From: Erigeron canadensis
Taxonomy: Eukaryota > Streptophyta > Magnoliopsida > Asterales > Asteraceae
Length of the DNA: 64,000 bases
Assembly (NCBI RefSeq): GCF_010389155.1
Contig: NC_057768.1
Location: 1,672,501-1,736,500 of the forward strand
Reading direction: 5' to 3'
In this document: positions 1 through 10,281 of the stretch, in pieces
How the letters are laid out: the number at the start of each line of letters is the position of its first letter
Position numbering within the stretch: the stretch's first letter is position 1
The notes under the pieces: model-generated
Databases searched by the model: none
What the model was told of the DNA's origin: nothing
The model's input: the letters and a program-made list of their open reading frames with translations, nothing else
Translations under genes and position numbers: made by a program

Positions 1-302
1 ACGCAGCCCGCAGGGACATCCACAATAGAGCCAGTACGCTTGACAAGATCTCTTTCTTTAATAGCAGTATCACTACCAAAGACAACAATCCCTACATTCT
101 CATTCTCAAGATTCAAGGCTATTCCTTTCACACCGCTGGCAAATTCAACCATTTCCCCAACTTGAATCTCGTTCAACCCATAAACACGTGCAATCCCATC
201 TCCAACTGAGACCACTCGACCAATCTCATCCACTTGAAAATTCGTGTAAAAGTTGCTAATTCTACTTTCTAATAGAGTCGCAGCTCTCACAGAGAATTCC
301 AT
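1..302 (-). pseudogene. atp1: Mitochondrial atp1 (ATP synthase F1 alpha) N-terminal fragment, nuclear copy
   Basis: The reverse strand encodes about 100 residues beginning [15 protein letters not shown] and continuing through [19 protein letters not shown] and [13 protein letters not shown]. This is the N-terminal beta-barrel part of the mitochondrial F1-ATPase alpha subunit, part of the catalytic hexamer of ATP synthase. The start at 302 matches the usual atp1 start. The gene runs off the window edge, so only about a fifth of the usual ~507 residues is present, and the last residues at 1-6 depart from the conserved sequence, which hints at a breakpoint near the edge. The neighbouring sequence is nuclear retrotransposon DNA, so I read this as a mitochondrial insertion in the nuclear genome, unlikely to be expressed. 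A mitochondrial contig is unlikely given what follows. Confidence 0.85.
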
Positions 303-890
303 GATTCTATTTAGGCTACAAAATGAATACGTGTACTTAACGGTATAGAGTGGAAGGCTCCCTCCCAGTACCAACTGATAATTGGACATGGAAGTTGTAA
401 ATCCGTGAGAACTTAGGCTAGAAGAGAGGGGTCTAGCGCCCCCGCTTCTTCCTTCGCCGCTTTCGTCTACTCAGCCATTGAAAGCAGAGGACAGTGTTAA
501 ACGAGGTTGGTGAAGCATACCCTCCTTCCAGTGTTTGAAAGAGATGGTGGGATAGAATACCATTGAAAGAGAAGATATGAAGGAAGAGAAAGAAGATGAG
601 AAGCCTAAAGCAGATGAACCAAAAGGGAGTACTCGAAGCAAACCAAGGTATGGAACAGGTGTAGGCCAAAGCGTTACGGTAGTCCCCGGCATCCATACAG
701 GGTAAGGGAAAGAAAGCTAAACTTTTTCATAGAAGGTTCCGTAAAAAGAGGACCATAGCTCAGTTGTTGTTATAGTTGCTAGAGAGCGGCTCTCAGTCTT
801 TCTTAGCCGGAAAGCGAGTTATCTGTGCATCAAAGAAGAAATCATAGGATAGGAATGGAAAGTACAACAGTCGCTACTAGAATCTCAAAC
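303..890. other. Probable mitochondrial DNA upstream of atp1
   Basis: This stretch directly continues the atp1 upstream side and has the higher GC content and purine-rich style of plant mitochondrial spacer, unlike the AT-rich DNA that follows. The short reading frames in it (for example 433-696 on the minus strand) match no gene I recognise. The right edge of the mitochondrial insertion is placed near 880-900 only by change of composition. Confidence 0.45.
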
Positions 891-914
891 AAGAACCGAG
901 ATGAACTCGATGGC

Positions 915-1083
915 AGAACCCTCCAGTCTAGGCGGATGATGATGGTCCCACTGCAGATGGCGACATGCTAGAGTGTGATGAGCCAGCTGACGATATCTGA
1001 TGAGGGTCACGAGGCTGTGGAAATTGCAGGGGATGAAGCTGTTGTGGAGAACCAAGTGAGTGATGGAGATGATGATAACTAGG
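915..1083 (+). pseudogene. Coding-like remnant of an acidic C-terminus, unidentified
   Basis: Two overlapping frames read as one acidic tail if a +1 shift is allowed near 1000: a part with GDMLECDEPADD, then SDEGHEAVEIAGDEAVVENQ, ending DGDDDN before a TAG near 1082. Composition is rich in D, E and V and looks coding, but I cannot name the protein. It lies between the mitochondrial insert and a gypsy remnant. It could also be chance. Confidence 0.2.
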
Positions 1084-1383
1084 CCAAAGCCCTCTTCTTA
1101 ATGTTGAAAAACTTGTTATTCGGTTTATATGGGATGTGGTCAATCATGGTGGTTGTAGCCAAATGGTTGGTGTTGGCCATTGGTCGGATCTTAATAACTT
1201 CTTTCTATAACCTAGTTGATAGTTCTTAAGTGCTCATAGGTATTACATTTTGCTCATATGAGAGTATGGTTTTGTAGAATAATACTAAAGGTTGGAGAAT
1301 TTCAAGTTTTGAACTTTCTGGTACGAAAATCTTGGATAATCTATAAGATCTTACGTGGATTTTTATCCTATGAATACCTCCAT

Positions 1384-1690
1384 TCAATGTTTTAAATACC
1401 GGTATTTTGGTCGTACCGGTCCAATACCCGACACGGTAATTTAATATTTTATTTTTATTTTTATACAAAACTTGTTACAATTTAATAAAAATAGTCAAAA
1501 TATAAATACAATCCACTCAAAAATAATACCAAATAGGTATTTAATAACAAAATATTGATTTTAAAGTTTACAAATAACAAAATATAACATTAAATTATCA
1601 AAAAATAATTTTTAAAAAAATTCAAACAAAAATAATCAAAATACCGGTAGACTAGTAATACCGGAAATACCGGCTGGTATTGAATAGTGA
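1384..1690. mobile_element. AT-rich insertion with TACCGGTATTT-type inverted ends, hAT-like MITE
   Basis: The segment opens with GTTTTAAATACCGGTATTTT and closes with several ACCGGAAATACCGG blocks in inverse orientation, around a very AT-rich core without coding capacity. Repeated ACCGGTATT at both ends is typical of non-autonomous hAT-type elements. I could not fix an exact 8-bp target duplication, so the edges are approximate. Confidence 0.4.
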
Positions 1691-1702
1691 AAATACCATA
1701 AG

Positions 1703-1786
1703 AGCTCGGAGTATACTTGGGAAACCGAGCATGATATGTTGGTGTACTATCCGTCTTTACACATGGCATGGATCACGGGGACGTGA
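1703..1786 (+). pseudogene. Ty3/gypsy pol extreme C-terminus
   Basis: The frame reads SSEYTWETEHDMLVYYPSL and stops at TGA 1784-1786. The TWExExxM...YPxL pattern is the usual C-terminal end of chromovirus (Ty3/gypsy with chromodomain) integrase. It is followed 8 bp later by a polypurine tract and an LTR start, as expected for the 3' end of such an element. The rest of pol is missing upstream, replaced by the insertion at 1384-1690. Confidence 0.6.
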
Positions 1787-1794
1787 TCGATTCT

Positions 1795-1808
1795 GAGTGG
1801 GGGAGATT
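1795..1808 (+). promoter_or_regulatory. Polypurine tract of a gypsy element
   Basis: A purine-rich GAGTGGGGGAGATT lies directly before an LTR start (TGTAACACCC at 1809). The tract primes plus-strand DNA synthesis in LTR retrotransposons. Confidence 0.6.
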
Positions 1809-2199
1809 TGTAACACCCCAATACTTTAAGGTAATAGAAAATTAACCCTTTTCATATTTTTGACATTAAATTAATTTCCTAAAATTTTGTTTTGAGATAA
1901 GGGGTTAACTTAGTTGGAACTTTAGTGGCTAGCGGGTATAATATACCCATTCTAAATTATTAAAAACGTGGCATCAAAGGGGGATAGCCAGCCACTTTCA
2001 TTTTGATAATTCTTAGTTTTATTCTTCTTCTCCCTAATCCTTTACAATTTCAATCCTCCTTATCGCAAATCAAATCAATCCTTACAATTAATCAAATTTA
2101 TTAAAGAAGCATTCAAGTCAATAACCCTCCATAATCATCAAGATGCTAAAATCTTCTTAAACTAATTTATTAATAATTAGTACCGACCCATTATACCCG

Positions 2200-2460
2200 A
2201 TTAAACAAAATCAACCCCTTTGATTGCTAACACGCTTACTCTAAAATCAACCCATTTGATCCAAAACCAACACATTTGACCTACCACAACCCACTTTATC
2301 CAAAACAACCCATTTAACCAAAAATCAACTCATTTGACATGTCAACCCAAAAATAACTCATTTTACCTAAAAACAACTTATTTGACATGTCAACTATTAA
2401 TCGGGTCGGTCGACCCGTCCGGGTTGGGTTAGAGTTTTCAACCTGTCAACCTGACCCTAA
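2200..2460 (+). repeat. Degenerate CAACCCATTTGACC-type short repeats
   Basis: About ten imperfect copies of a 13-15 bp AACCCATTTGAC(C) motif follow each other, ending in CCCGTCCGGGTTGGGTT. No coding content. Confidence 0.55.
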
Positions 2461-2607
2461 CTGTCTTAATTAAAAACCCTAGTTAGATATTATACATAAA
2501 AAAAATTGTCCCATGAATATACTTTTTAATCGTCATTCTTTATTGTGTCTTATTCATAGCCAGGGTTATAAATACCAAACTCTTTTTTTCTTTTACTTTT
2601 TAATGAA

Positions 2608-4510
2608 CTAGAGAGAAGACCCATGCGATGCACGGCCAGATAAGTCGATATATTTGACTTCTTGACTAAGGTTTCTTTATCATTAATTGATGTTTATCAA
2701 GTAGTTTATTTAACGAATGTTTTTAGTGAAATTTTCTAATGCATCCTCATCTTATTTGTAAATACCACCATTACGGGCTGGTACAATTTTCTAAGAAATG
2801 GACCTATACGATCCATGTTGTGAATACCCTACATACTTTTATCCACTTATATTTATACGTAATATATAATAACATTAATAAAACATTATTATTTTCTTAA
2901 AAATTCAAAGTGTTACATGTTTAAAGATATTTTTTGCAATATATCTTGCACTAAATTGCAATTGTAAAGGAGAAATATGGTGGAGTCGGGGATGAAAAAT
3001 CTTGTTTGGGACGATTTGAAAGTTTTTAAATACAAGTGTTTTAGATAAGATTTGAAAGTACATCAAAAAAGATATCTATTTGAAAAACATGGTTGATTTG
3101 ATGTACTTTTATTAATAGCCGCGAGCCCGCGACTACATAGCAGCTAGTAGAGTATGGGTTAGAGCTCACGCAAGGCATATCAACCATAGATTGCGGACCA
3201 TTCCAATTCCTTCCAGATACCTCTTAAGGAAAATCTTGAATCCTAAATTGACAGGTTAGCATGAGCTTATCCATGCGGTTTATAGAAATCCATTTTTTAA
3301 AGCTTTCAAATATATCAAGTCATGAGGATACACAAACAGCCCCTTCTTGCTACACTACAAAATAAAATCTCTTACAACTTGAATATATTCGATAAACAGA
3401 CGATTTGTGTTTGTACAGAGTGGATGTGAAGAAAGGCATTGTCGCATGCGTTTTTTAACAGCATATTTCAGAAGTACAAACGCCGTAAGGTACACATCAC
3501 AGGATTCTGATCAAAGTACTTCATGTGCCTTGCCAAAATACCTATTTATAAATAGAGACTGCAAGATAAATACACATAAGTTAGGCAAATACAGTAGATC
3601 ACCTTGGGAACTTTGATGAGGTGGTATATACTAAAACTAGACTTTGGAAACCTTTCAACTCATATGTTCCACTTTCAACCCTCTTATAAGTAAATGTCAC
3701 TATTTACACCACAGTTTTTTATAGTGAATAAAAGAATAATTATACCTTGACACTCGAGACATCCGGGATATCAGGTGTCGCAACAGGATAAAATTTATAA
3801 AACTTCATGTTCTGAAATGCAGCCACTTGCTCTTGACTCATGTTCTCTCGAGCTTTCTTTCGCTTTTCCCTAGCCTACACGAGACAAACGGCAAAAATGA
3901 AACAATGTTCATATAGGCATATAAACCAAATGCTGTACAACAGACAAACAATTAACTTGGTAAAGCTACCTCACGATTAGCCCTCTTTCCTTCTCGAACC
4001 CTTTCCTTGACAAACTCCTAAATAAATAGAAAACACATAGTGAATGATAAATACTTTAAATAACTAACTGACAACTGAAGAACACAGTCATCAGTAATCG
4101 ATTAGGTATTTAGGTTCACCTTGAAGGCATCCTTCTGATCTTCAGGCAGCAAGTCCGCAGCAGTTAGCTCATCAGTAAATTCCTATAGAAGATATTCAGG
4201 TTTCCATGATTGGATAATTAAAACTAAGGTGGCTAAATAGATAGTCAAATTGGGCAAATAATTTAAGACAAGTCAAACTAGGCCAGGTTGGGTTGACCCA
4301 TAAACAATATGTCAATATTGATTTTCCAAAAACTTAACTGTTGTCAAACACCATTTTCTATCCGGTATTCCGGCTTACACTCTCCACAAAATAGATGACA
4401 AACCAGCCAAGAGACTACCAACCAAATACCTAAGAAAACAATGAAAACAAAAAACTTAAAATTATAGCTCACCTCTAGATCATCCATATCTCAGTCAAAC
4501 TTAGACAATC
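2608..4510 (-). mobile_element. Helitron-like insert carrying a gene fragment
   Basis: Read on the minus strand, the left boundary has the layout of a Helitron 3' terminus: a small hairpin (CCGTGC-ATC-GCATGG), a spacer of about ten bases, then CTAG at 2611-2608 followed by T. The pseudogene exons at 3511-4509 lie inside in the same orientation. Helitrons insert between A and T and often capture host exons. The 5' end (expected TC) was not located, so the right edge is only placed beyond the last exon. Confidence 0.35.
3511..4509 (-). pseudogene. HEAT INTOLERANT 4-like gene, 3' five exons, with stop codon
   Basis: Five exons read consistently with GT-AG borders and keep frame: 4509-4473, 4182-4120, 4017-3970, 3874-3746 and 3558-3511. 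They encode a charged helical stretch (EFVKERVREGKRANRE, then AREKRKKARENM), a conserved block with KFYKFYPVATPDIPDVS, and the C-terminus FINRYFGKAHEVL followed by TGA. I recall this ending from plant HIT4-type proteins (chromatin-associated, heat tolerance); the name is from memory and moderately sure, the exon structure is directly visible. The first retained exon has TGA at 4493-4491 where a sense codon is expected, and the upstream half of the gene is absent. It is a truncated pseudogene, probably captured by a Helitron inside an LTR. Confidence 0.65.
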
Positions 4511-5339
4511 TACAAAAAGCAACATGACATAGCACTATAGCCCAGAACCAACGCCGCTGGTCGGACCACAGCAGAAACCGCTGGTCGTTGTTCTGATTCT
4601 ATGATTGGTTCTCTAACCAAAGCTTATACATCTTGTCCACAGGTCATGGGAATATCTAGCAAGCTCTATAATAATCTTTTGTGTATTTCTAAGCATCATT
4701 TGAGGTAAGATATCGGATTTCCCCTGTGAGACATAATCAAAATGTGTTTTCCTATTAAATATGAATTAGCCAAATGAAATCTCGGGTCCTTTATGTGATT
4801 GGTTGTATTGGGAGGGTTCTTGTAGGATCCAGTTACGGGAACTTATGATGCCAGAATTGAATTTATGGTCCTATATGTAGTTTATGGTAATGTCATGTGT
4901 GTTGCTACCTTTATGCTCTATTGATGTTTAGCTAATACGGGAGAGTATTAAAGGATATATAGGTTATGAAGCTACACGGGATTTTTTTTAGATGTGCACG
5001 AGCAGTATGGGTTTGATAGTTGCCAATGTAATTGCCTTGACTCACCTCATGTTTGATTATGGAGGTTGAACTTGAAGGGAGGTGATTGAGTCTTCTTGAT
5101 TTGCATAGTGTACTTGGAATTTGTTGTGTTATCCCATAAATTGTGTTATTATGCTATATATATTGACATTGATCGTGTAATTTCATGTCATTGAGCTTTG
5201 TTGATAGATTTAGTTGCTTGTAGTAACACTAGTAACCATAGAGTTGCTGTGATCACTTGTGTACGTGTGAGAGCCCTGAAATGTGTAAGGTATCTTGTGT
5301 TGTTGCTAGTCTAAAGAAATACTGAATACTAGAATAAAT

Positions 5340-5475
5340 AGTGTATCGTGTAATTGGCACTACCTTAACCTATAGTGTATCGTGTAATTGACACTATGTC
5401 TTTCTATAGTGTATCGTGTAAGTAGCACTTTGCTATTTCAAAGTGTATCGTGTAATTGACACTATGTTGTTTTTC
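5340..5475 (+). repeat. 34-bp tandem repeat, four copies
   Basis: Units begin at 5340, 5374, 5408 and 5442, each opening AGTGTATCGTGTAA and continuing with a variable TTGACACTATG-like half. The spacing is exactly 34 bp. The array lies in the right part of the LTR-like segment. Confidence 0.85.
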
Positions 5476-6292
5476 AGTGCAATGGAGATAGGATTCCTTG
5501 CAATACGAATCCATATGAGCTGAAATGCTAGGCACATTGATAGGACTTGTGGGCTAATCCTATATGTTGTATATTTGTTAACAATTTACTGCAGGTTATA
5601 TTTGTTGGAGTAACCTGATGTGTGATATGATAGACACATGCATTGGATTTACCGGTTATCCTATCTGTGGTATATTTGTTGTGTATGCGTAATGATTGGT
5701 TGCAGGTTATGACTATTGAGATAAACTGAGGTAAAGTGCATGTGATAAACATATATAAAATTTGTGGGTTGATCCAATTCGGGGTTTGTGTACTGTTAAT
5801 TTGGGCGGGTCGCTTGAGTTGGGGTAACCCATGGTGAAATATACGAATGTAACCGTTTACAATAAACATCTTTTGGGAATATATTTATATAATCCCTTCA
5901 TCTTACTCAGTGTTTTTACTTTGTCGATTGTGTCTCGCAGAGTAGCATTGATAAAGGATCGTGTGAGAAGCAGCGGGTAGACTAGAGTGCATAGTCTTGA
6001 GGAGGCCTTAACTACTAGATACATTTAGACATTTAATATTACCTTTCATTTCGGGTTTGTGTTGGCCCATGGATTGTATTCATTTCAGGTTTCTTGAATT
6101 GATGTGGTGGGATTGACTAGTAACACTATTTAAAACATTTGTGGTCAACTTTACTTGTCGGTTGGCAATGTTTTACATTTAATAAGACCTTTTTCCGTGG
6201 TCTTTAATATGAAAATTTTTGAAATCTGGATGTTTTAAAGGTTGGTGTTACAACCAGAAAGCATACATCTTAACATACAAGGAGGATCAGAG

Positions 6293-6357
6293 GAGAACTC
6301 CATAGTTAAGCGTGCTCGAGCGGTAACAATGCCATATGGGTGACCCTTTTGGGAAGT
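6293..6357 (+). ncRNA. 5S rRNA-like segment in Cassandra 5' LTR
   Basis: The stretch from GAACTCCATAGTTAAGCGTGCT to GGGTGACCCTTTTGGGAAGT follows the 3' half of plant 5S rRNA (AACTCCGCAGTTAAGCG, GGGTGACCTCCTGGGAAGT), including the internal promoter C-box region. It is a retroelement component and not a rRNA gene. Confidence 0.75.
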
Positions 6358-6440
6358 TTGCCCGGGCAACCAGAAACAAAGCCGTGAGCTTGCGGGCAAA
6401 GTGGACAATATTGTGTTGTGGTAAGGCGGGGTGTTACAAG

Positions 6441-6452
6441 TGGTATCAGAGC
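6441..6452 (+). promoter_or_regulatory. Primer binding site (initiator Met tRNA) of Cassandra
   Basis: TGGTATCAGAGC is complementary to the 3' end of plant initiator methionine tRNA and lies 2 bp after the LTR end. Confidence 0.8.
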
Positions 6453-6627
6453 AACCATTGGATTTTTAGGAGTGTTTGGCGCACTTGCATAACTCAACGA
6501 GGACGTTGAGTTGTGTTGAGGGGTGTGAAAGCATACATCTTAACATACAAAGGGATCCTGGATATAAGTGACCTCATTCGTCTTACATAACACAATGTGT
6601 TTTGGGCGTATTAGCTGTGGATGAAAG

Positions 6628-6688
6628 GAGAACTTCACAGTTAAGCGTGCTCAGGCGGCAGCACTATATGGGTGACACTTCTGGGAAG
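6628..6688 (+). ncRNA. 5S rRNA-like segment in Cassandra 3' LTR
   Basis: GAACTTCACAGTTAAGCGTGCT through GGGTGACACTTCTGGGAAG again matches 5S rRNA; it is broken off at the hAT insertion point and continues at 7354. Confidence 0.7.
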
Positions 6689-7353
6689 TAGGGTGAGCAA
6701 AAACCGAACCGAAAAAACCGAAAACCGAAAAAACCAAAAATCATTGGTTTTGGTTTTCTAAAAACCAAAAGTTATAGTTCAATTTTGGTTTCTAATGAAA
6801 AACCGAACCATAAAAACCGAACCGAACCAAAAAAATATATAGTTATTTTATTTTATACTTATATCATTTTATTATTAATTTTGGATAAATATGTTAATAT
6901 ATTTGCATTTTTAGGTGTAAATAATAAAATCATATATATGTTTTAAGTGAAAATACACAATAAGATTGATTTGCTTTAATAATTGTATAATTAAACAAAG
7001 CATAAAACATATAAATAGTTATATATAAATTTGTTTGAAGTTTGTACAACTGACTTTTATGGATTTGTTGTCATTGTTGTAGTGTTATTGTTACTATTAT
7101 TGTTTTGAAAACAAGTTGAAATTAATTATGATGTAATTATAGGGTATAAACTTATAAACTTTTTAAGCTTAATTTGACCCAAATCACAAGTAGTTAAAAA
7201 CCGACTAAAACCGAAAACTGAACGAAATATACCCAAACCGAAAAAACCGAAACCGAAAAAACCCAAACCCAATGGTTTAGGTTTTCAAAAACCAAATTAT
7301 AACGGCTCGGTTTTAGTAAAAAACCGACCCAAACCGAACCGTACTCACCCATA
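6689..7353. mobile_element. Non-autonomous hAT-type element (665 bp)
   Basis: The element begins TAGGGTGAG and ends CTCACCCATA, short inverted termini, with multiple AAACCGAA subterminal repeats at both ends and an AT-rich core without reading frames. The 8 bases CTGGGAAG occur immediately before (6681-6688) and after (7354-7361) it: an exact 8-bp target duplication, diagnostic of hAT transposition. It interrupts the 5S-like part of the Cassandra 3' LTR. Confidence 0.85.
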
Positions 7354-7444
7354 CTGGGAAGTTTGTTCGAGCAACCAGAAACAAAGCTGTGAGCCTGCGG
7401 GCAAAGGGGACACTATTGTGATGTGGTAAGGTGGGTGTTACAAT

Positions 7445-8062
7445 TCTTTCATAATCTTTTATTATACTAAAACACAGTTGCTCTAATAACTTATCGACCA
7501 ATCACAACTCTCGATTTTTAAAGTTGACTATTGTTTTCAATTTTGACTTTAATTTACACTTTTTGGTTTTCTATCACAAATTTACCATTTAGACCCAATA
7601 GTTTTAATATGATAAATAAATAAATAATAATAACTAATATATATCCGATAGAATAATAACAAATATCTATCCAATAGAATAACAAGCGATGTATATCTAA
7701 TAGAATAATAATTAAGATATATCCAATAGAATATTAACCAATATATATCCAATAATAAATTCTATCATAAAATAAAATGATAGTGACTTATTATGATTTT
7801 TTCATGTTCATATATCGCTAACTATGTCACAATTTAAAATTTTGATAAATAAATTATATTTTGTAATATTCAAATATCGCTAAACTAAACCACTTTGATG
7901 AACATATTTTTAAAAAATGTTTCAATATATATTCAAAGTATTGATATATAGATCAAGTTTTTACTCTCAAAATACTATATTAACATTTAAACCATAATAG
8001 ATTAATATCCAATATTAATAACGTTGTAAGACTCTTGTATTAGACACGAGCCTAAAATCTAG
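7445..8062 (+). mobile_element. Helitron-like element 1
   Basis: It starts TCTTTCATAATC...TATACTA and ends with a degenerate stem (CTCTTGTA...GACACGAG), CCTAAAAT and CTAG followed by T, the layout of a Helitron 3' terminus. It shares its 5' motif (CAGTTG...CCAATCA) with the element at 8260. It holds no gene and is probably non-autonomous. It directly abuts the Cassandra element. Confidence 0.6.
7634..7757 (+). repeat. Degenerate ~27-bp repeat ATATATCCAATAGAATAATA
   Basis: Five imperfect copies of TATATCCAATAGAATAATAAC follow in tandem inside Helitron 1. Confidence 0.6.
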
Positions 8063-8259
8063 TGACTCAACTAATGGAGTTTCAAATTGACCTTGGGATT
8101 GAATATTTGGTCCGATTGAGTTGACTTTTAATTTGGACGATTCAAGTTACATTTTCTTTTCATTAAAAAAAAAAGAAAAGAAAATAACTGTATCTTATTT
8201 GAGTCGAGCTCCGAATTGGTAATGTGGCCCTTGAATTTAGTCAAACGTTGAGCATTAAT

Positions 8260-9091
8260 TCTTTTAATCTTAATCTTAATCTTAATATATACTATAAGAC
8301 AGTTGAACTAATGACTTATTAACCAATCAGATTGCTCAATTTCATTAAATTGGCTCTCGCTTATGTCATCATTTAGATTAGCTATAAATTAAAAACTCTA
8401 ATAATCATTATCCAAATATATTATTATATTAGTATTTATATTAATTTGTAGAAAAAATTTCATTAATTTACACTTTTTTATTTTACATCAATAATTTACA
8501 CTTTTTAGCCCTCAATACTTAATTTATATTTATTTTTAGCATGAAGTTGAGGAGTTTTTTCAAAAAAGTTACAAAAGGTATTTATATTTAATTTTTTAAA
8601 GTTTCAATTGGCACTCAAATTAATAATCTTAATTGTTATCAAAGAGTATGAAAACAATCTTAATTGTTATCTAATTATCATAGGAAATGTGATTGAAAGT
8701 AAACCTATTCGTGTTATGAGTCCGCATCATGATCAAATACATATACTTGAATGTCAAGTATAAAATCACAAGTATGTTTATATTTTAATTCCTAATTATC
8801 TTTAATAATAATATCAAATTATGAGTACAACTAATTTCAAAAAATTTATAATAGAGAAATTATTGTAGCATGTGCCTTGTGAAATGACTACGACAAATAA
8901 TTCCATCAATATGTCTCAGCGAATAATGACACTGACGAACATGTGATTATTGTACTATAACTTGCAAAGTATAACACTTATAACTGTATACGTTTAAAAT
9001 TATAAGCTTTTATGAATTAAATGTATGAACATCTAATATTGATAATATCGTAAACCCCGTATCCAGTGTTGGATACGGGTCTAAAATCTAG
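8260..9091 (+). mobile_element. Helitron-like element 2
   Basis: The 3' end is clear: stem CCCGTATCC, loop AGTGTT, stem GGATACGGG, a spacer TCTAAAAT and CTAG at 9088-9091 followed by T. The 5' end begins TCTTTTAATC with TATACTATAAGACAGTTG. A second copy of its body lies in inverse orientation at 48644-49013. No genes are carried. Confidence 0.65.
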
Positions 9092-9239
9092 TTAACCCTA
9101 ATTATTGGATCATAATGCTATGCCTTTTATATCTCTATATCTTAGTATTAATCATAGAGAATTTTGCATGAATTCTTTATGATTTTTACTATTTATTTAA
9201 CAACTTTAAATAAATCAAGTACACAAGCATACAATTTAT

Positions 9240-9906
9240 ATAAAATAAGCATGCCATTTCATAATATCAAAACTTGCATAAAGGGTTTCGATATGTGTAC
9301 CTTTGCGCAAAGCTTCCAATAATATTAATAATAATAATTATTATTATTATTATATTATGGTCTAAACTAAAACCCCTCTACGATCGAATACTTGACACCC
9401 CTATACCGTATGCTAGTACTTGATCACAAACTCACAAACCCGTTGTGTAATGCCCTAAAAGTCGAACCCCAAAAACCAAAAAACTCTTTGGGTTTTTGCC
9501 TTCGGTCGAACAAGAGAAAGAGGGAGAGAGATGAGAGTGTTTTTCACAATTAGATTAATTGTGTATGTGTGTAAAAACCCTTAACCTTTGCATTATATTT
9601 ATAGGCTTAGATTAAAGGGTTTTAGACTTGGAAACCAAGTAATCTCAAGGCCTAGAAGCCTTGACAATTTCGGCCCCCATAGTGGAATTAGGAAACAATT
9701 CTTAATTCACTCCAATACCTCCTTTTTAATTAATTAAACACTATTAAACTTTTAACTAGTTTAATTAATTATTTAAGTGATCGTTTTAATTAATATATTA
9801 CTTTAATATACTAATTAAATATATGGAGTTCACGTATTTTGTGTAACCCCGTAGGCTTAAATGATTACCGGACATGCGTTTATTATAACGTGATCATATT
9901 CCAACA
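9240..9906 (-). mobile_element. Copia-type LTR, probably solo, minus strand
   Basis: It is a diverged copy of the LTR at 22935-23658: on the minus strand it begins TGTTGGAATATGATCACG, has a TATA box in GCCTATAAATATAATG and ends near CTTTGCGCAAAGG. No internal domain is attached. The left end could not be matched to the copy at 22935, so it may be truncated there. Between 9092 and 9240 nothing recognisable is seen. Confidence 0.6.
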
Positions 9907-10276
9907 GTTAGATCTATTAGCATAGACTAATAACAGGATATAAGTTAATTAATATTTGTTGTATTAAAGCATTGCGTGGTTAGTTGATGTGCATTGAAAT
10001 CCTTAGGTTCACCTCAAGTGTAGTCGGTTTAGGTGGTACCTCACGGAATGTTGAACAAAGTGGAGTATGTGTAGGCTAGAGGTTTTAGGGAAAATAGAGA
10101 CATTCTTATGTGAGGCAGTTTTGAACACTGACCGTTTTTGGATGAGTATCCTACATTGTGTTTCCCGTCCCTTTCTTAATAAAATTTTTATAGAAAGGAA
10201 ATCAGTTTATTAATATTAGTTAGAGCATGTCTAATTAATTGGGTGCTTTATTCCCTGCTTACTGAAGTACCCGGGG
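9907..10276. other. Gene-free stretch before the Copia insertion
   Basis: Moderately AT-rich DNA without recognised features, interrupted by the Copia element at 10282. It presumably was continuous with 16418 onward before that insertion. Confidence 0.5.
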
Positions 10277-10281
10277 TTATG

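Larger units (their letters stand above)
1809..6252 (+). mobile_element. Gypsy 3' LTR, interrupted by a Helitron-like insert
   Basis: The left edge TGTAACACC after the polypurine tract and the right edge GGTGTTACA at 6244-6252 are exact inverted complements, the usual LTR termini. A TATA-like TATAAATACC sits at 2566. The 4.4-kb span is too long for one LTR of this style, and a host gene fragment on the other strand (3511-4509) lies inside, so part of it (about 2608-4510) is best explained as a later insertion. Whether both edges belong to one LTR is inference. The stretch 4510-6252 holds no gene that I can see, apart from a 34-bp tandem repeat. Confidence 0.45.
6255..7442 (+). mobile_element. 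Cassandra-type TRIM retrotransposon, split by a hAT element
   Basis: Two short LTRs (6255-6438 and 6524-6688 plus 7362-7442) flank a non-coding centre of about 85 bp. Both LTRs end in TGTTACA. A primer site TGGTATCAGAGC for initiator methionine tRNA begins 2 bp after the first LTR, and a purine run TTGAGGGG precedes the second. Each LTR carries a stretch like the 3' half of 5S rRNA, the hallmark of Cassandra elements, which use it as an RNA polymerase III promoter. The 5' LTR lacks about 90 bp present in the 3' LTR (around 6540-6625), and its first bases are blurred by the neighbouring LTR end. Confidence 0.8.

Noticed and set aside
750..800. tRNA gene suggested by GGACCATAGCTCAGTTG
   Set aside because: Only the D-arm-like start fits; no anticodon arm, TPsiC arm or acceptor pairing could be found.
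5528..5869. 113-residue minus-strand ORF as a gene
   Set aside because: Lies in LTR-like DNA and has no domain or coding composition.
6293..6357. Functional 5S rRNA gene
   Set aside because: Only the 3' half is present, degenerate, and located in Cassandra LTRs.
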